Position numbers and translations under genes: made by a program
Assembly (NCBI GenBank): GCA_964563335.1
Contig: CAZLWL010000012.1
Coordinates: 1-40,468, forward strand
From: QNBT01 sp964563335
GTDB taxonomy: Bacteria > Planctomycetota > Phycisphaerae > Sedimentisphaerales > Anaerohalosphaeraceae
Length of the DNA: 40,468 nucleotides
Direction: 5' to 3'
In this document: piece after piece, positions 25,874 through 33,657 of the stretch
Layout of the letters: each line of letters starts with the position of its first letter
How positions within the stretch are numbered: position 1 is the stretch's first letter
The notes under the pieces: model-generated
What the model was told of the DNA's origin: nothing
The model's input: only the letters and a program-made list of their open reading frames with translations
Database searches by the model: none

Positions 25874-27458
25874 CGTTTGTCACCTGGAACTTGTCCCACA
25901 GGTCTTTGGTTACGAATCCTGTTATCTCAACGCCTGGGCGCAACTCAAGATACGTATCGAACAGCGGCACATAGAGATTTCTCGCACCTGGCGGCCCGAT
26001 CTCGTACATCTTTCTGCTTAGAGCAGCTTCGACGGCGGGTGAAGCGATGATAAGCGGTGCAATCGGCGCACTGTTATCAACCTTGCTGTACCAGCCGATG
26101 CTGGTGCTGGTGAAACGACGCAGATACCAGGGCAGCGGCCAATAGTCATCGTTCGGACAGATAACCTCGATGTGCATGCTGTATCCGGACGGATGTACCC
26201 GGGCTATTTGTTCGACCCGCTCGGCAATCTGGAAGAGGTCTGTCGTGGAATGGGCGTAAACATACGGATTCCTTTGATCGGAAGAAAACGTGTAATTAGA
26301 CTGGTACGCCTGCCAAATGAGGTGAAACAAGCCGAAAATAAATATCAGCCCCAGAATCCTGCGACTTAAGAGATTCGGACAGAACTGAATTAAGGCCGTC
26401 GCGCCGATGGCGGCAAGAATAATCATGCCGTGCAGAAACGTCAGCATACACCATGGGGTTTTATAGCCAATTGCGGAATAAATCGCGGTTACTGTGAGCG
26501 TGTAAAAGGCGAAGAAGCGAAGCCACGGCGCGCCGGGGTCGTTGCGCGAGGATTTTCCTGTTACCGCAACAACAAAACCTATCGCCGCTAATACAATGAT
26601 AAAACCCTCACTCCAGACAGGCCCCGCACCATATCTGGAATAGATAAGCATTTTGAGATAGTAGTACCATGGATGAATGTGCAGTGGGCTTTGGGTTGCG
26701 CGGTTTAAATAAGTCCCGTAGGCCCTGACCGAATCCAAAACGCCTGAAGGATTGGTAAGAAATGACGAATAAAACAACACCGATATTATTATTGTGGTTG
26801 CGGCGGCGGCGATGATATGCCAGATCTTTGCCGCAGGCTTGCTATTGCAGGTAAGTTCGGGCCGCCGGAAGACTATCACGGTAAGCAAAACAGCCGGTAG
26901 CATCGAAGCGAAAGCGATGATGCAGGTTTCCTTGGTGGTGTATGCGAGACCTGCAAACAGGCCGGTTAATATCGCCCATGCGGCCTTTTTGCTCTGCGCG
27001 TACCGGTAGCCGCAAACAATCACACCAAATGTAAAACAGACCAGCAGCATTTCGTGGATGTAATAGCGACTATAGAAGACCATCGCCGGTGAGACAGCAG
27101 TAAAAGCCGCTGCGAGAACAGCGGGTTTGCCCAGGCCGCGAGTGAGCAGCAGAGGCATTAAGACCAAAAGAATCCCGAAGAAAACAGGCACAATTCGCAC
27201 GGTAAACTCGCCGACTTGTGCCAGTTTTTCAGCGGAGCCGAGCCAGGCTGGAATGAGTGTCAAATAGTTGAGCGCTGGGCCGTGGTATTCATGTGGGTCG
27301 TAGTGATAGAAGCCTTCGGCCAGCAGAACGCCAAACTTGACGGCGTTAACGGCCTCGTCGCCGTGCATGGGGCGATTCGCCAGGCGCGGCAGACGCAGCG
27401 CAAGGGCGACAAGTGCCACAAGCAAGATGAGGGTGCAACATTTCCTGGAAGATTTCAT
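25842..27458 (-). CDS. Agl23-like polytopic membrane protein (TIGR03663 type, GT-C/ArnT-like)
   Basis: 538 aa with about 11-12 membrane segments. The first periplasmic loop has MHGDEAVNAVKFG with Asp34-Glu35, where GT-C glycosyltransferases place their catalytic acidic pair, followed by YHYDPHEYHGPALNYLT, the hallmark of the TIGR03663 (flippase activity-associated Agl23) family. Other family features are FYSRYYIHEMLLV and YTTKETCIIAF. The last ~130 residues form a soluble domain. Substrate is unknown; a lipid-linked sugar is likely. Its ATG overlaps the stop of the upstream lipoprotein gene (ATGA), and its 3' end overlaps apbE, so the three are one operon. Confidence 0.8.
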   Translation of the reverse strand: MKSSRKCCTLILLVALVALALRLPRLANRPMHGDEAVNAVKFGVLLAEGFYHYDPHEYHGPALNYLTLIPAWLGSAEKLAQVGEFTVRIVPVFFGILLVLMPLLLTRGLGKPAVLAAAFTAVSPAMVFYSRYYIHEMLLVCFTFGVIVCGYRYAQSKKAAWAILTGLFAGLAYTTKETCIIAFASMLPAVLLTVIVFRRPELTCNSKPAAKIWHIIAAAATTIIISVLFYSSFLTNPSGVLDSVRAYGTYLNRATQSPLHIHPWYYYLKMLIYSRYGAGPVWSEGFIIVLAAIGFVVAVTGKSSRNDPGAPWLRFFAFYTLTVTAIYSAIGYKTPWCMLTFLHGMIILAAIGATALIQFCPNLLSRRILGLIFIFGLFHLIWQAYQSNYTFSSDQRNPYVYAHSTTDLFQIAERVEQIARVHPSGYSMHIEVICPNDDYWPLPWYLRRFTSTSIGWYSKVDNSAPIAPLIIASPAVEAALSRKMYEIGPPGARNLYVPLFDTYLELRPGVEITGFVTKDLWDKFQVTNDDSAEQRPVP

Positions 27459-28222
27459 TTCGCAGGTTTGCCGAACACTTCCACTTCGATATAGTGGTTA
27501 AGATCGTTGGCGTTATTACCGTTGCTGTAAAGGCGGACGTAGCGGGCTCGCGTGCCTTTGGCGTCGATGAGCTTCCCCTCATTTGTCTCAACGTAATGAA
27601 GGTCCCGGCCTACACCGAGACCGGCTGAGTTGTCATCGTCATTATTGAACAAAGTGGAGACGTCAGTGATAAAATCGGGGTCATTGGAGACCTGTACGAT
27701 TACATCGAAGTAAACGCGCGCCTGTTTGTGGTAGTGCCAGAACAAAACAGCATATATGTCGTATTCTGCGCCGAGGTCGATGGTGATGTGCTGGACAAAA
27801 GGACCTAACTCCACATAACTGCCGTCGGCGGCGCTTTTATCTCCATCGGTGATATACTCTATGTCGCCGATGATAGGCTCCTCATCACTGGCGGCAATCG
27901 GCTTTTCAAAAGCAATGTTTTCGGTTCCGGGAGGGGCCAAAAACGGCGGCCTCGGTTTGCCTAATGGTTTGGCCAGTCGGCTAACGCCACGGATATTCTG
28001 CGGTGTGCCCACAAACATCGGCATGGGCAGTTCAATCGGAACAGGAACCAATTGGGGTTTGGCAGGGGCAATAACTTCAGCGGCTGGAGCACCAGCCACC
28101 GCAGTGTCAGCTGGCTTGGTATTCTGCGGGGACGATTTCCTGCAGGACGAAACAAACATCGCAAGTACCATCAACACCGCCACGTACATCTTCATCCACG
28201 ATACATCAATATTCTCAGACAT
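27455..28222 (-). CDS. Lipoprotein with discoidin (F5/8 type C)-like domain
   Basis: 255 aa. The hydrophobic segment MYVAVLMVLAMFVSSC ends in a lipobox with Cys27. A Pro/Ala-rich linker (about 30-100) leads to a galactose-binding/discoidin-type beta-sandwich: FEKPIAAS..., ITDGDKSAADGSYVELG, VQHITIDLGAEYDIYAVLFWHYH, and RYVRLYSNGN...HYIEVEVFG. Such domains bind carbohydrates or surfaces. ATG 28222 has AAAGGAT 10 nt upstream, and this is the first gene of the operon with the Agl23-like protein and ApbE, suggesting that the three work on the same envelope process. Confidence 0.75.
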   Translation of the reverse strand: MSENIDVSWMKMYVAVLMVLAMFVSSCRKSSPQNTKPADTAVAGAPAAEVIAPAKPQLVPVPIELPMPMFVGTPQNIRGVSRLAKPLGKPRPPFLAPPGTENIAFEKPIAASDEEPIIGDIEYITDGDKSAADGSYVELGPFVQHITIDLGAEYDIYAVLFWHYHKQARVYFDVIVQVSNDPDFITDVSTLFNNDDDNSAGLGVGRDLHYVETNEGKLIDAKGTRARYVRLYSNGNNANDLNHYIEVEVFGKPAK

Positions 28223-28280
28223 TCGGCTTCTATCCTTTTGCTTAAGAATTCATTGTGCTCTGTAGAAATCATGTGTGAAT

Positions 28281-28385
28281 TGTTATTCTGAATCCCGCGT
28301 GTCCCGATACCTCGGGGATTTATCGGGATGAAGAATCTGATTTCGCCGAAAGGCTGAGATTCTTCGGCTTCGCCTCAGAATGACA
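28281..28385. repeat. Palindromic intergenic element, TGT(C/T)ATTC-ended (copy 2)
   Basis: Ends TGTTATTCTGA (28281-28291) and TCAGAATGACA (28375-28385) pair with one mismatch. Inside, TCCCGATA (28312-28319) pairs with TATCGGGA (28321-28328) region and AAGAATCT with AGATTCTT. It fills the space upstream of the lipoprotein operon and belongs with the element at 7114-7241 by its ends and size. Confidence 0.65.
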
Positions 28386-28521
28386 TCCAGAAAATTCTCT
28401 ACAGAGCGCTTTCAGAGCCAAAATTGATACCATATTCTATTTTACCCCGGCAGGATTGTCAAGTTCGGCAAAGCGGCAAAGTCTCTGAGTAAGCGGACCG
28501 GCTACAAACACAAATTCAGCT

Positions 28522-29394
28522 TTATTGCAAATCCGCCGTGTTTATGACTTTGCCGGCACCGATATTTATATACTTATACTCCGGGCCGAAGTGTTTTTCG
28601 AACAGGGTTCTTGCTTTATCACCTGAACAATGGCATGGGCCGACATACCGCACTTTTAATTGTTTGAAAGCCGAAATAATTTTCTCAATCTTCCGCGAGC
28701 TCGCCCATTCAAGGTGAAAACCGCCCATTACCAAAAAAATATCCTTCTTCAACAGTTGCCTTGCTGTATCTATTATCTTCACGATACCCGGATGCGCACA
28801 GCCGGTTATCACTATCAAGCCTTTTTCTGTCTGCGCGATTAAGGACTGCTCCTTTATCAGTCTTCCAAGCTGGCCGGTGGAATAGACATTTTCGCAAATC
28901 TTCAAAGGTTGTTCGGCCTCGACTATTTGCGCTCCTGTGCCTTCCACTTCGCGCTTAAACCTTTTTGGGAATGATTTGGGCAGATAGACGGTAACGTCAG
29001 AATTGCTTTCAAGAAAACCATGCAGGCCGCCGGTATGGTCGCCGTGAATGTGAGACAGAAAAACTGTGTCTATGCTTTCAGGTTCTACTGCCAATTTGGC
29101 CATATTGTCGAGCAATAATCTGCCGTCGGGGCCGGTATCAAAAAGGATAGTTTTCTCTGTGCCGCTTATAAGGCAGGAAAACCCCCACGCCGTTTCCAGT
29201 CCATCCGTATACGGGTTATTGTCGCAAATAACTGTAATAACCGGGTTTGTAAGGCCGCCTTGCAAAATAGACTCGTTTTGTTCTTTCATGCTTTGTCCTT
29301 TCTTTTGGGCACACTTGGCTGGAATGATGACCATCGCCAACACAACAGTAACGGCTGTTGAGAGCAAAATGACTGAAACCGTGATTCTACGCAT
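28522..29394 (-). CDS. Exported metallo-beta-lactamase-fold hydrolase
   Basis: 290 aa with an N-terminal signal/anchor helix (about residues 4-24) and an MBL fold. The metal motif is SHIHGDHTGG (His115, His117, Asp119, His120); further ligands are likely in GCAHPG and GGFHL, and the FDTGPDG strand precedes them. The GCAHPG/GGFHL signature is that of the subgroup annotated as 7,8-dihydropterin-6-methyl-4-(beta-D-ribofuranosyl)aminobenzene-5'-phosphate synthase-related, whose true substrates are mostly unknown. ATG 29394 has AAAGGTGAG 6 nt upstream. It stands alone, divergent from the gene at 29583. Confidence 0.82.
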   Translation of the reverse strand: MRRITVSVILLSTAVTVVLAMVIIPAKCAQKKGQSMKEQNESILQGGLTNPVITVICDNNPYTDGLETAWGFSCLISGTEKTILFDTGPDGRLLLDNMAKLAVEPESIDTVFLSHIHGDHTGGLHGFLESNSDVTVYLPKSFPKRFKREVEGTGAQIVEAEQPLKICENVYSTGQLGRLIKEQSLIAQTEKGLIVITGCAHPGIVKIIDTARQLLKKDIFLVMGGFHLEWASSRKIEKIISAFKQLKVRYVGPCHCSGDKARTLFEKHFGPEYKYINIGAGKVINTADLQ

Positions 29395-29506
29395 TTGTTC
29401 TCACCTTTCATTTCTGAACCGCCATTATAACCGAAAATCCATCAAAAACTATTGCCGGACACCCTTTTTTACGTTAATATATATAGCCCGGACGGCGATT
29501 AAATAT

Positions 29507-29523
29507 GGTGCGAGGCACCTTTT
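29507..29523. repeat. Short perfect hairpin with T-run, REP-like fragment
   Basis: GGTGC-GAG-GCACC followed by TTTT. The GGTGC...GCACCTTTT form recurs near REP-type elements in many bacteria and lies here in the divergent region between the MBL gene and the coiled-coil membrane protein. Confidence 0.4.
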
Positions 29524-29582
29524 AGAAAAGTAGCTCAATATATCGTTGTTTATCGCAAATAAGACTAAGTCGGAGACATAAA

Positions 29583-30122
29583 ATGAAGATATGTCTGTTA
29601 ATCACAGTCTTAACGGCTATGTTCGTTTCACCGGCTGTTTTTGCGCAAGAGCCCTTCGAGGGAGAACCTACACCCGAGGAGGAGATGGAACGCGAGATAC
29701 ATATGCGCAACATGCAGTTGGAATTCGCTGAACTTGAGGCCCAGGCCGAAGCCGGTGAAAGGATGCGGCAAATCGAGTTGAAGAAACAACATATGGCGCT
29801 TCAGCAGCGCGAAGCGGAAATGGACTTCAATCAGAAGATGCGGGAGCTTGAGCTGGAGAAACACCGTGCCGACCTTGAGCAACAGCGAATGCCGTTAAAG
29901 CATCCGGCCTACGCCGGGCACTGCTCACATGGAAAGATGTTCGGGCTTCTGGTGATCGCCTGCATTGTGCATATCCTTGTTGCAGTTTGGGTATACCAGG
30001 ATATACGCAGGCGAAACGCCGGCTCCGGGTTGTGGATAGTCATCGCACTTTTGACGGGGCTTTTAGGGGCACTGGTGTATGCCGTCGTTCGGCTTGGCGA
30101 CAATCGGCAAACACAGTCGTGA
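29583..30122 (+). CDS. Exported coiled-coil protein with two C-terminal membrane helices (PLDc_N-like end)
   Basis: 179 aa. A signal peptide ends at AVFAQ (about residue 22). Residues ~28-105 form a Glu/Gln/Lys/Met-rich coiled coil. Two membrane helices follow (about 115-138 and 148-168) with YQDIRRRNAGSG between them and VYAVVRLGD after, the pattern of the phospholipase D/nuclease N-terminal membrane domain and similar short membrane modules. CGGAGA lies about 7 nt before the ATG. Function unknown; the coiled coil would sit outside the membrane. Confidence 0.75.
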   Translation: MKICLLITVLTAMFVSPAVFAQEPFEGEPTPEEEMEREIHMRNMQLEFAELEAQAEAGERMRQIELKKQHMALQQREAEMDFNQKMRELELEKHRADLEQQRMPLKHPAYAGHCSHGKMFGLLVIACIVHILVAVWVYQDIRRRNAGSGLWIVIALLTGLLGALVYAVVRLGDNRQTQS

Positions 30123-30201
30123 TAAAACATTTACCGGTGGTGTCCTGGCAACCGGGCTTTGAAGTGGCCGGCAGCGTAAACTCTCCGCACCGAGCGCTAA
30201 G

Positions 30202-30384
30202 TCAGTCAGCCCATGTCATTTCCACAAACTGGCGCCTCAACGGGTCGTCGTAGTGCTGTGCGAGGTCAGTTTTGATTTGGCGGCGGTACTGCTGCGATAT
30301 CGCAATGGCATGCACCCGGCCTCGCCAGCAATTAAATGCCCTATTGCTGTATTTGCGAACCCATTTCGCTTTTTCGTAATCCAT
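30202..30384 (-). CDS. Small basic-aromatic protein, 60 aa, function unknown
   Basis: From ATG 30384 the product starts MDYEKAKWVRKYSNRAFNCW and ends FVEMTWAD. The ribosome site is near-perfect: AAGGAGG 8 nt upstream (an ATG at 30390 would be too close to it). The frame stays open to 30546, but only the last 60 codons read like protein. Rich in Arg, Lys, Trp and Tyr with no membrane segment; perhaps nucleic-acid or RNA-binding. Nothing nearby on the same strand. Confidence 0.6.
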   Translation of the reverse strand: MDYEKAKWVRKYSNRAFNCWRGRVHAIAISQQYRRQIKTDLAQHYDDPLRRQFVEMTWAD

Positions 30385-30398
30385 GTCCATTGCCTCCT

Positions 30399-30440
30399 TG
30401 TCATTATGAGGCGAAGCCCATGTCATTATGAGGCGAAGCC
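30399..30440. repeat. Two direct copies of a TGTCATTATGAGGCGAAGCC unit
   Basis: 20-bp units at 30399-30418 and 30421-30440, exact, spaced by 2 nt. The TGTCATT start links them to the palindromic elements at 7114 and 28281; they look like one-ended remnants. They lie just upstream of the 60-aa gene's ribosome site. Confidence 0.6.
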
Positions 30441-30795
30441 GCATTCGGTCTCGGAAACGGCTAACTTTCGCTCCAGCCTTAATGTATGCAATCGGCGTGC
30501 CTAACGGGCCAATAGAGTGTAAGGCGGCGCAAAAAACAGGAGCCAACGGCCGGTTATGTCAAGTAATCGCATGCGTTGTTGGAAAACTGTACAGTCAGAC
30601 GGAGCAGGATTGACTTTTCTTTCTTGCATCAGGGCATTGAGCCCTCGGTCAGCCGACCGGATGAGCCCACGAAAGCCGCCGCAGGGCGAAGGCATCTGAA
30701 GAGGGCAACCGTGGAGAAAGGTGGTGTTGGCTTGAGCGGTGTGGAGGGGGGTATTATAGGTCCTAAGTAACCTGAAAGCCTTCATAAGGGATGGT
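30441..30795. other. Gene-poor stretch with hairpins upstream of the chaperone operon
   Basis: No supportable gene. Two adjacent perfect hairpins lie at 30631-30645 (AGGGC-ATTGA-GCCCT) and 30646-30659 (CGGTC-AGCC-GACCG). Frames on both strands (up to 94 codons) lack ribosome sites and family resemblance. An uncharacterised RNA is possible but unsupported. Confidence 0.4.
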
Positions 30796-30824
30796 TTGAC
30801 CGGTCGATTGTCGTTACTTATATT
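30796..30824 (+). promoter_or_regulatory. Sigma-70-type promoter of the Hsp70 triad operon
   Basis: TTGACC (30796-30801), 17-nt spacer, TATATT (30819-30824); start point near 30831, leader about 50 nt. No CIRCE inverted repeat (TTAGCACTC-type) is present, so HrcA control is not indicated. Confidence 0.7.
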
Positions 30825-30880
30825 TTACTTAGTGAGTTTGCAGTTAAATACGCGGCACAGTTATTTCACGATTTGAGACC

Positions 30881-32056
30881 ATGAACAGAAAATGGGTCAT
30901 ACGGTCATCGGCCCTTATGTTGGCTGGCATAGCAGGACTTGTAGTGGCGCTTCTGCCTAAAATGCACGAACAGCGCAAAACAGCCCACTATAAGCTGCAA
31001 GCCGACAGCATCGCGGCCGATTATTTCAGCCTGTATGATGAACAGGCCAGGCTAAAGACGCAGGAACAGTTGAGACAGGAGCAGCAACTCAGGTTGAAAG
31101 CAGACTTAGCGGATTTGGCCAAAGGTAATAAAACAGCACCGATTTTTGCCGACGTTCTGTATGGCGACAACTGGCGTGAAGAAGTCAGCAGATATAAGAA
31201 CAAGGTGATGTTGACGGATTGCCTTCTCGGTGCGTCAACCTTAAGCATTCTGGCAGGTCTTATTATTGGTCTTACATACCGTGGGCAGCACGTCATCCCT
31301 GCTTCGTTTGGCAGGCTTGGACAGTCATGGCAGGAAAGGGCCAAGTCATCCGCACAGGACTCCGACAATGTCATAGTAGAGGTGGTTTCACCCGAGCAGC
31401 GGGACCCTGCCACCGGTCGGCAAGGTCAACAGCACACATCCGACAAAACCGAGGCTGATGGCGAAAGGAGTTATTTTGGCCGGCGTCGGGGGCAAGGCCT
31501 GGCCGATTCACTGGGACTGAAGGACTCGCTTGGGCGGCAGGCCCAAAGTTTCGGCAAGGTCGCCGGACAATTCGGGCCCTCGGCACTTATGTCAACCGAA
31601 CCTGTTGCCAACACGTTAGACGAACTTACCCAGGAGGTCTCAGCCATTCGTGAATTTACGGCTCAGCAACAGGATAGGGTCAGACAACTGCAGGAAGGTT
31701 ATGACTGGACGATCATAAAGCGATTCTGCCTTCGTATTATCCGTTGTGTCGATAATCTTGACGAGCGCATCAGCAAACTGGTCAGGCAGGGTCAAGACAC
31801 GCGGTATCTTGAGGATGTGAGGGACGAACTGGTTTTCGCCCTTGAATCCAGCGGGGTGGAGCAATTCGAGCCGGAAATCAGCGCGGATTACAAAGGACTG
31901 GAAAAGGCCGCCGAAGCGGTGCACGAGAGGGAACGCACCGGCCAGGCACACCTGTCGGGCAAGATTGCGAAGGTGGTCAGGACAGGCTACCAGTATGTTC
32001 TTGACGACAAAGACGTAAAGATAGTCAGAGCAGCACAGGTTAAACTATATCTTTAA
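30881..32056 (+). CDS. Membrane-anchored GrpE-like nucleotide exchange factor
   Basis: 391 aa. Two membrane helices (about residues 9-28 and 109-133) bracket an ~80-residue Gln/Lys/Asp-rich helical segment, which by charge rules lies outside the inner membrane. Residues ~135-240 are a low-complexity linker. The last ~145 residues follow GrpE: a long helix (TLDELTQEVSAIREFTAQQQDRV), helical FCLRIIRCVDNLDERI...DELVFALESSGVEQFEP, and the beta domain HLSGKIAKVVRTGYQYVLDD ending VRAAQVKLYL. GrpE releases ADP from Hsp70; the next gene is an Hsp70. The ATG at 30881 has only a weak ribosome site (TTGAG). Ordinary GrpE is soluble and ~200 aa, so the two-helix anchor is the unusual feature. Confidence 0.8.
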   Translation: MNRKWVIRSSALMLAGIAGLVVALLPKMHEQRKTAHYKLQADSIAADYFSLYDEQARLKTQEQLRQEQQLRLKADLADLAKGNKTAPIFADVLYGDNWREEVSRYKNKVMLTDCLLGASTLSILAGLIIGLTYRGQHVIPASFGRLGQSWQERAKSSAQDSDNVIVEVVSPEQRDPATGRQGQQHTSDKTEADGERSYFGRRRGQGLADSLGLKDSLGRQAQSFGKVAGQFGPSALMSTEPVANTLDELTQEVSAIREFTAQQQDRVRQLQEGYDWTIIKRFCLRIIRCVDNLDERISKLVRQGQDTRYLEDVRDELVFALESSGVEQFEPEISADYKGLEKAAEAVHERERTGQAHLSGKIAKVVRTGYQYVLDDKDVKIVRAAQVKLYL

Positions 32057-32085
32057 GCTCGTATGCGATTTACGAGGTGGCGAAA

Positions 32086-33636
32086 ATGAGTAACTTAGCG
32101 GGTATTGACCTTGGCACAACCTTTTCGGCGATTGCGATACTCAATAATATCGGCAAGGGCGAGATAGTGCCGAATGCGGAGGGTGAAAGGATTACGCCTT
32201 CAGCAATCTATTTCGATGATGCAGACAGCAGTATTATTCGGGTTGGCATCGAAGCGGTAAATTCACGACATTTGAACCCCGAGCGTTCGGTTCGGTGGAT
32301 TAAGCGCCACATGGGCGACGCAGACTATCATCTGAGCGTCGACGGAAAAGAGTGGACACCACGGGAACTGTCAAGTCTGATATTGAAAAAGCTCAAACAG
32401 GACGCCGGCGTCGAAAACGGTGAAATTACCGACGTGGTCATTTCCGTTCCCGCCCACTTTGACGAGGCCAGGCGAAAGGCGACTATGGACGCCGGGACCA
32501 TGGCAGGTCTGAATGTGATAGGAATCGTAAATGAGCCTGTCGCAGCGGCTTTGTACTATGCTACGACGCATGATGTTGCCGGCAGAGTCCTCGTGTATGA
32601 CCTTGGCGGCGGGACGTTCGATGTTACGATGCTGGACATAAAAGGCAAGGACATACAGATCGTTTGCTCACAGGGAGACCACGCACTCGGAGGGATTGAT
32701 TTTGACAAAAAAATACTGGAAATGTTTGAACAGGGGTATCGTGACAAAACCGGTTCGGAGCTGATTAGCTGCGGGGAGGAGAGGGCGAAATATGAGGACG
32801 AGGCCGAAGACGCCAAAAAGACCCTTTCGAGAAGAAACGTAGTAAAGAAGATGCTCTACGGCCAGGCCGGGAGCATGCGGCTCGAAATCAGTCGGGAGCA
32901 GTTTGAAGAAGCCATTGAGCCGCTTATAAGCCGGACGGATATCCTTGTTGAAGTAATACTCGAAGAAGCCGGCTGTAAAGCTGGTGACATTAACAAGGTC
33001 ATACTTGCAGGCGGCAGCACGCGAATGCCCATAGTCCGGAAGCGGCTGGAACAAAAGTTCGGCTTTGCGCCCGAAATAGCGGTAAACGTCGATGAGTGTG
33101 TTGCACTCGGCGCGGCGATACAGGCGGGACTTACGAAGCTCAATGACAAGCCGGACGAGGTTTCGGCCGGCATTTCCAGCGGGCTCAAAAACGTTAAGCT
33201 CAAGGACGTTTGCAACCATAGCTACGGGACTATATGTGCTCCAAAAGACCGCCAAACGGGTCAGTACGTTATTGAGAACAGAATTATTCTGCCTAAGAAC
33301 ACTCCACTACCTTGTGAGAAGTCGCAGCAGTTTTACACGATGGCTGACGGCCAAAAGGAACTGGAGGTAACAGTAACCCAGGGCGAGGACACAGACCCCG
33401 ACTACGTGAACAAGATTGCGACGGAGGTATTCGAGCTGCCCCACGACCGGCCCGCCGGCCGGCCAATCAAGGTCGCCTACAGCTACGATGTGAATCAGCG
33501 AATGCACTGCAGGTTCGAGGATGAAGAATCGGGCAAGACTCTTGAAGTTGACTTCTGTGTTGGCGCCAACGACGAACTGACTCGGGCAAATGTCGAACAA
33601 AGGGCTCAAGAACTGACAGGCTTCAAAGTGGAATGA
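32086..33636 (+). CDS. Short Hsp70 family chaperone (lid-less, HscC-like)
   Basis: 516 aa. The ATPase domain is complete: IDLGTTFSAIA at residue 7 (phosphate 1), VYDLGGGTFDVTML (phosphate 2), KVILAGGSTRMPIV (adenosine), and ALGAAIQAG. The interdomain linker reads VKLKDV, where DnaK has VLLLDV, so interdomain coupling may differ. A beta substrate domain follows (about 370-500), but the protein ends near there: the ~100-residue helical lid of DnaK (~640 aa) is missing. Start chosen at ATG 32086 with GAGG 8 nt upstream; a GTG at 32077 lies in that site. Lies 30 nt after the GrpE-like gene and 21 nt before the J-protein gene: one operon. Confidence 0.92.
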   Translation: MSNLAGIDLGTTFSAIAILNNIGKGEIVPNAEGERITPSAIYFDDADSSIIRVGIEAVNSRHLNPERSVRWIKRHMGDADYHLSVDGKEWTPRELSSLILKKLKQDAGVENGEITDVVISVPAHFDEARRKATMDAGTMAGLNVIGIVNEPVAAALYYATTHDVAGRVLVYDLGGGTFDVTMLDIKGKDIQIVCSQGDHALGGIDFDKKILEMFEQGYRDKTGSELISCGEERAKYEDEAEDAKKTLSRRNVVKKMLYGQAGSMRLEISREQFEEAIEPLISRTDILVEVILEEAGCKAGDINKVILAGGSTRMPIVRKRLEQKFGFAPEIAVNVDECVALGAAIQAGLTKLNDKPDEVSAGISSGLKNVKLKDVCNHSYGTICAPKDRQTGQYVIENRIILPKNTPLPCEKSQQFYTMADGQKELEVTVTQGEDTDPDYVNKIATEVFELPHDRPAGRPIKVAYSYDVNQRMHCRFEDEESGKTLEVDFCVGANDELTRANVEQRAQELTGFKVE

Positions 33637-33657
33637 TGTTCGCACCGAGGTAGGCGT

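Noticed and set aside
30655..30680. GGATGAG...CGAAAG resembling a hammerhead ribozyme core
   Set aside because: The first core box reads CGGATGA rather than CTGATGA and stem II would be a single pair with a CCCA loop, so it cannot fold as a hammerhead.
30501..30785. 94-codon minus-strand frame
   Set aside because: No ribosome site; codon pattern matches two RNA-like hairpins rather than a protein.
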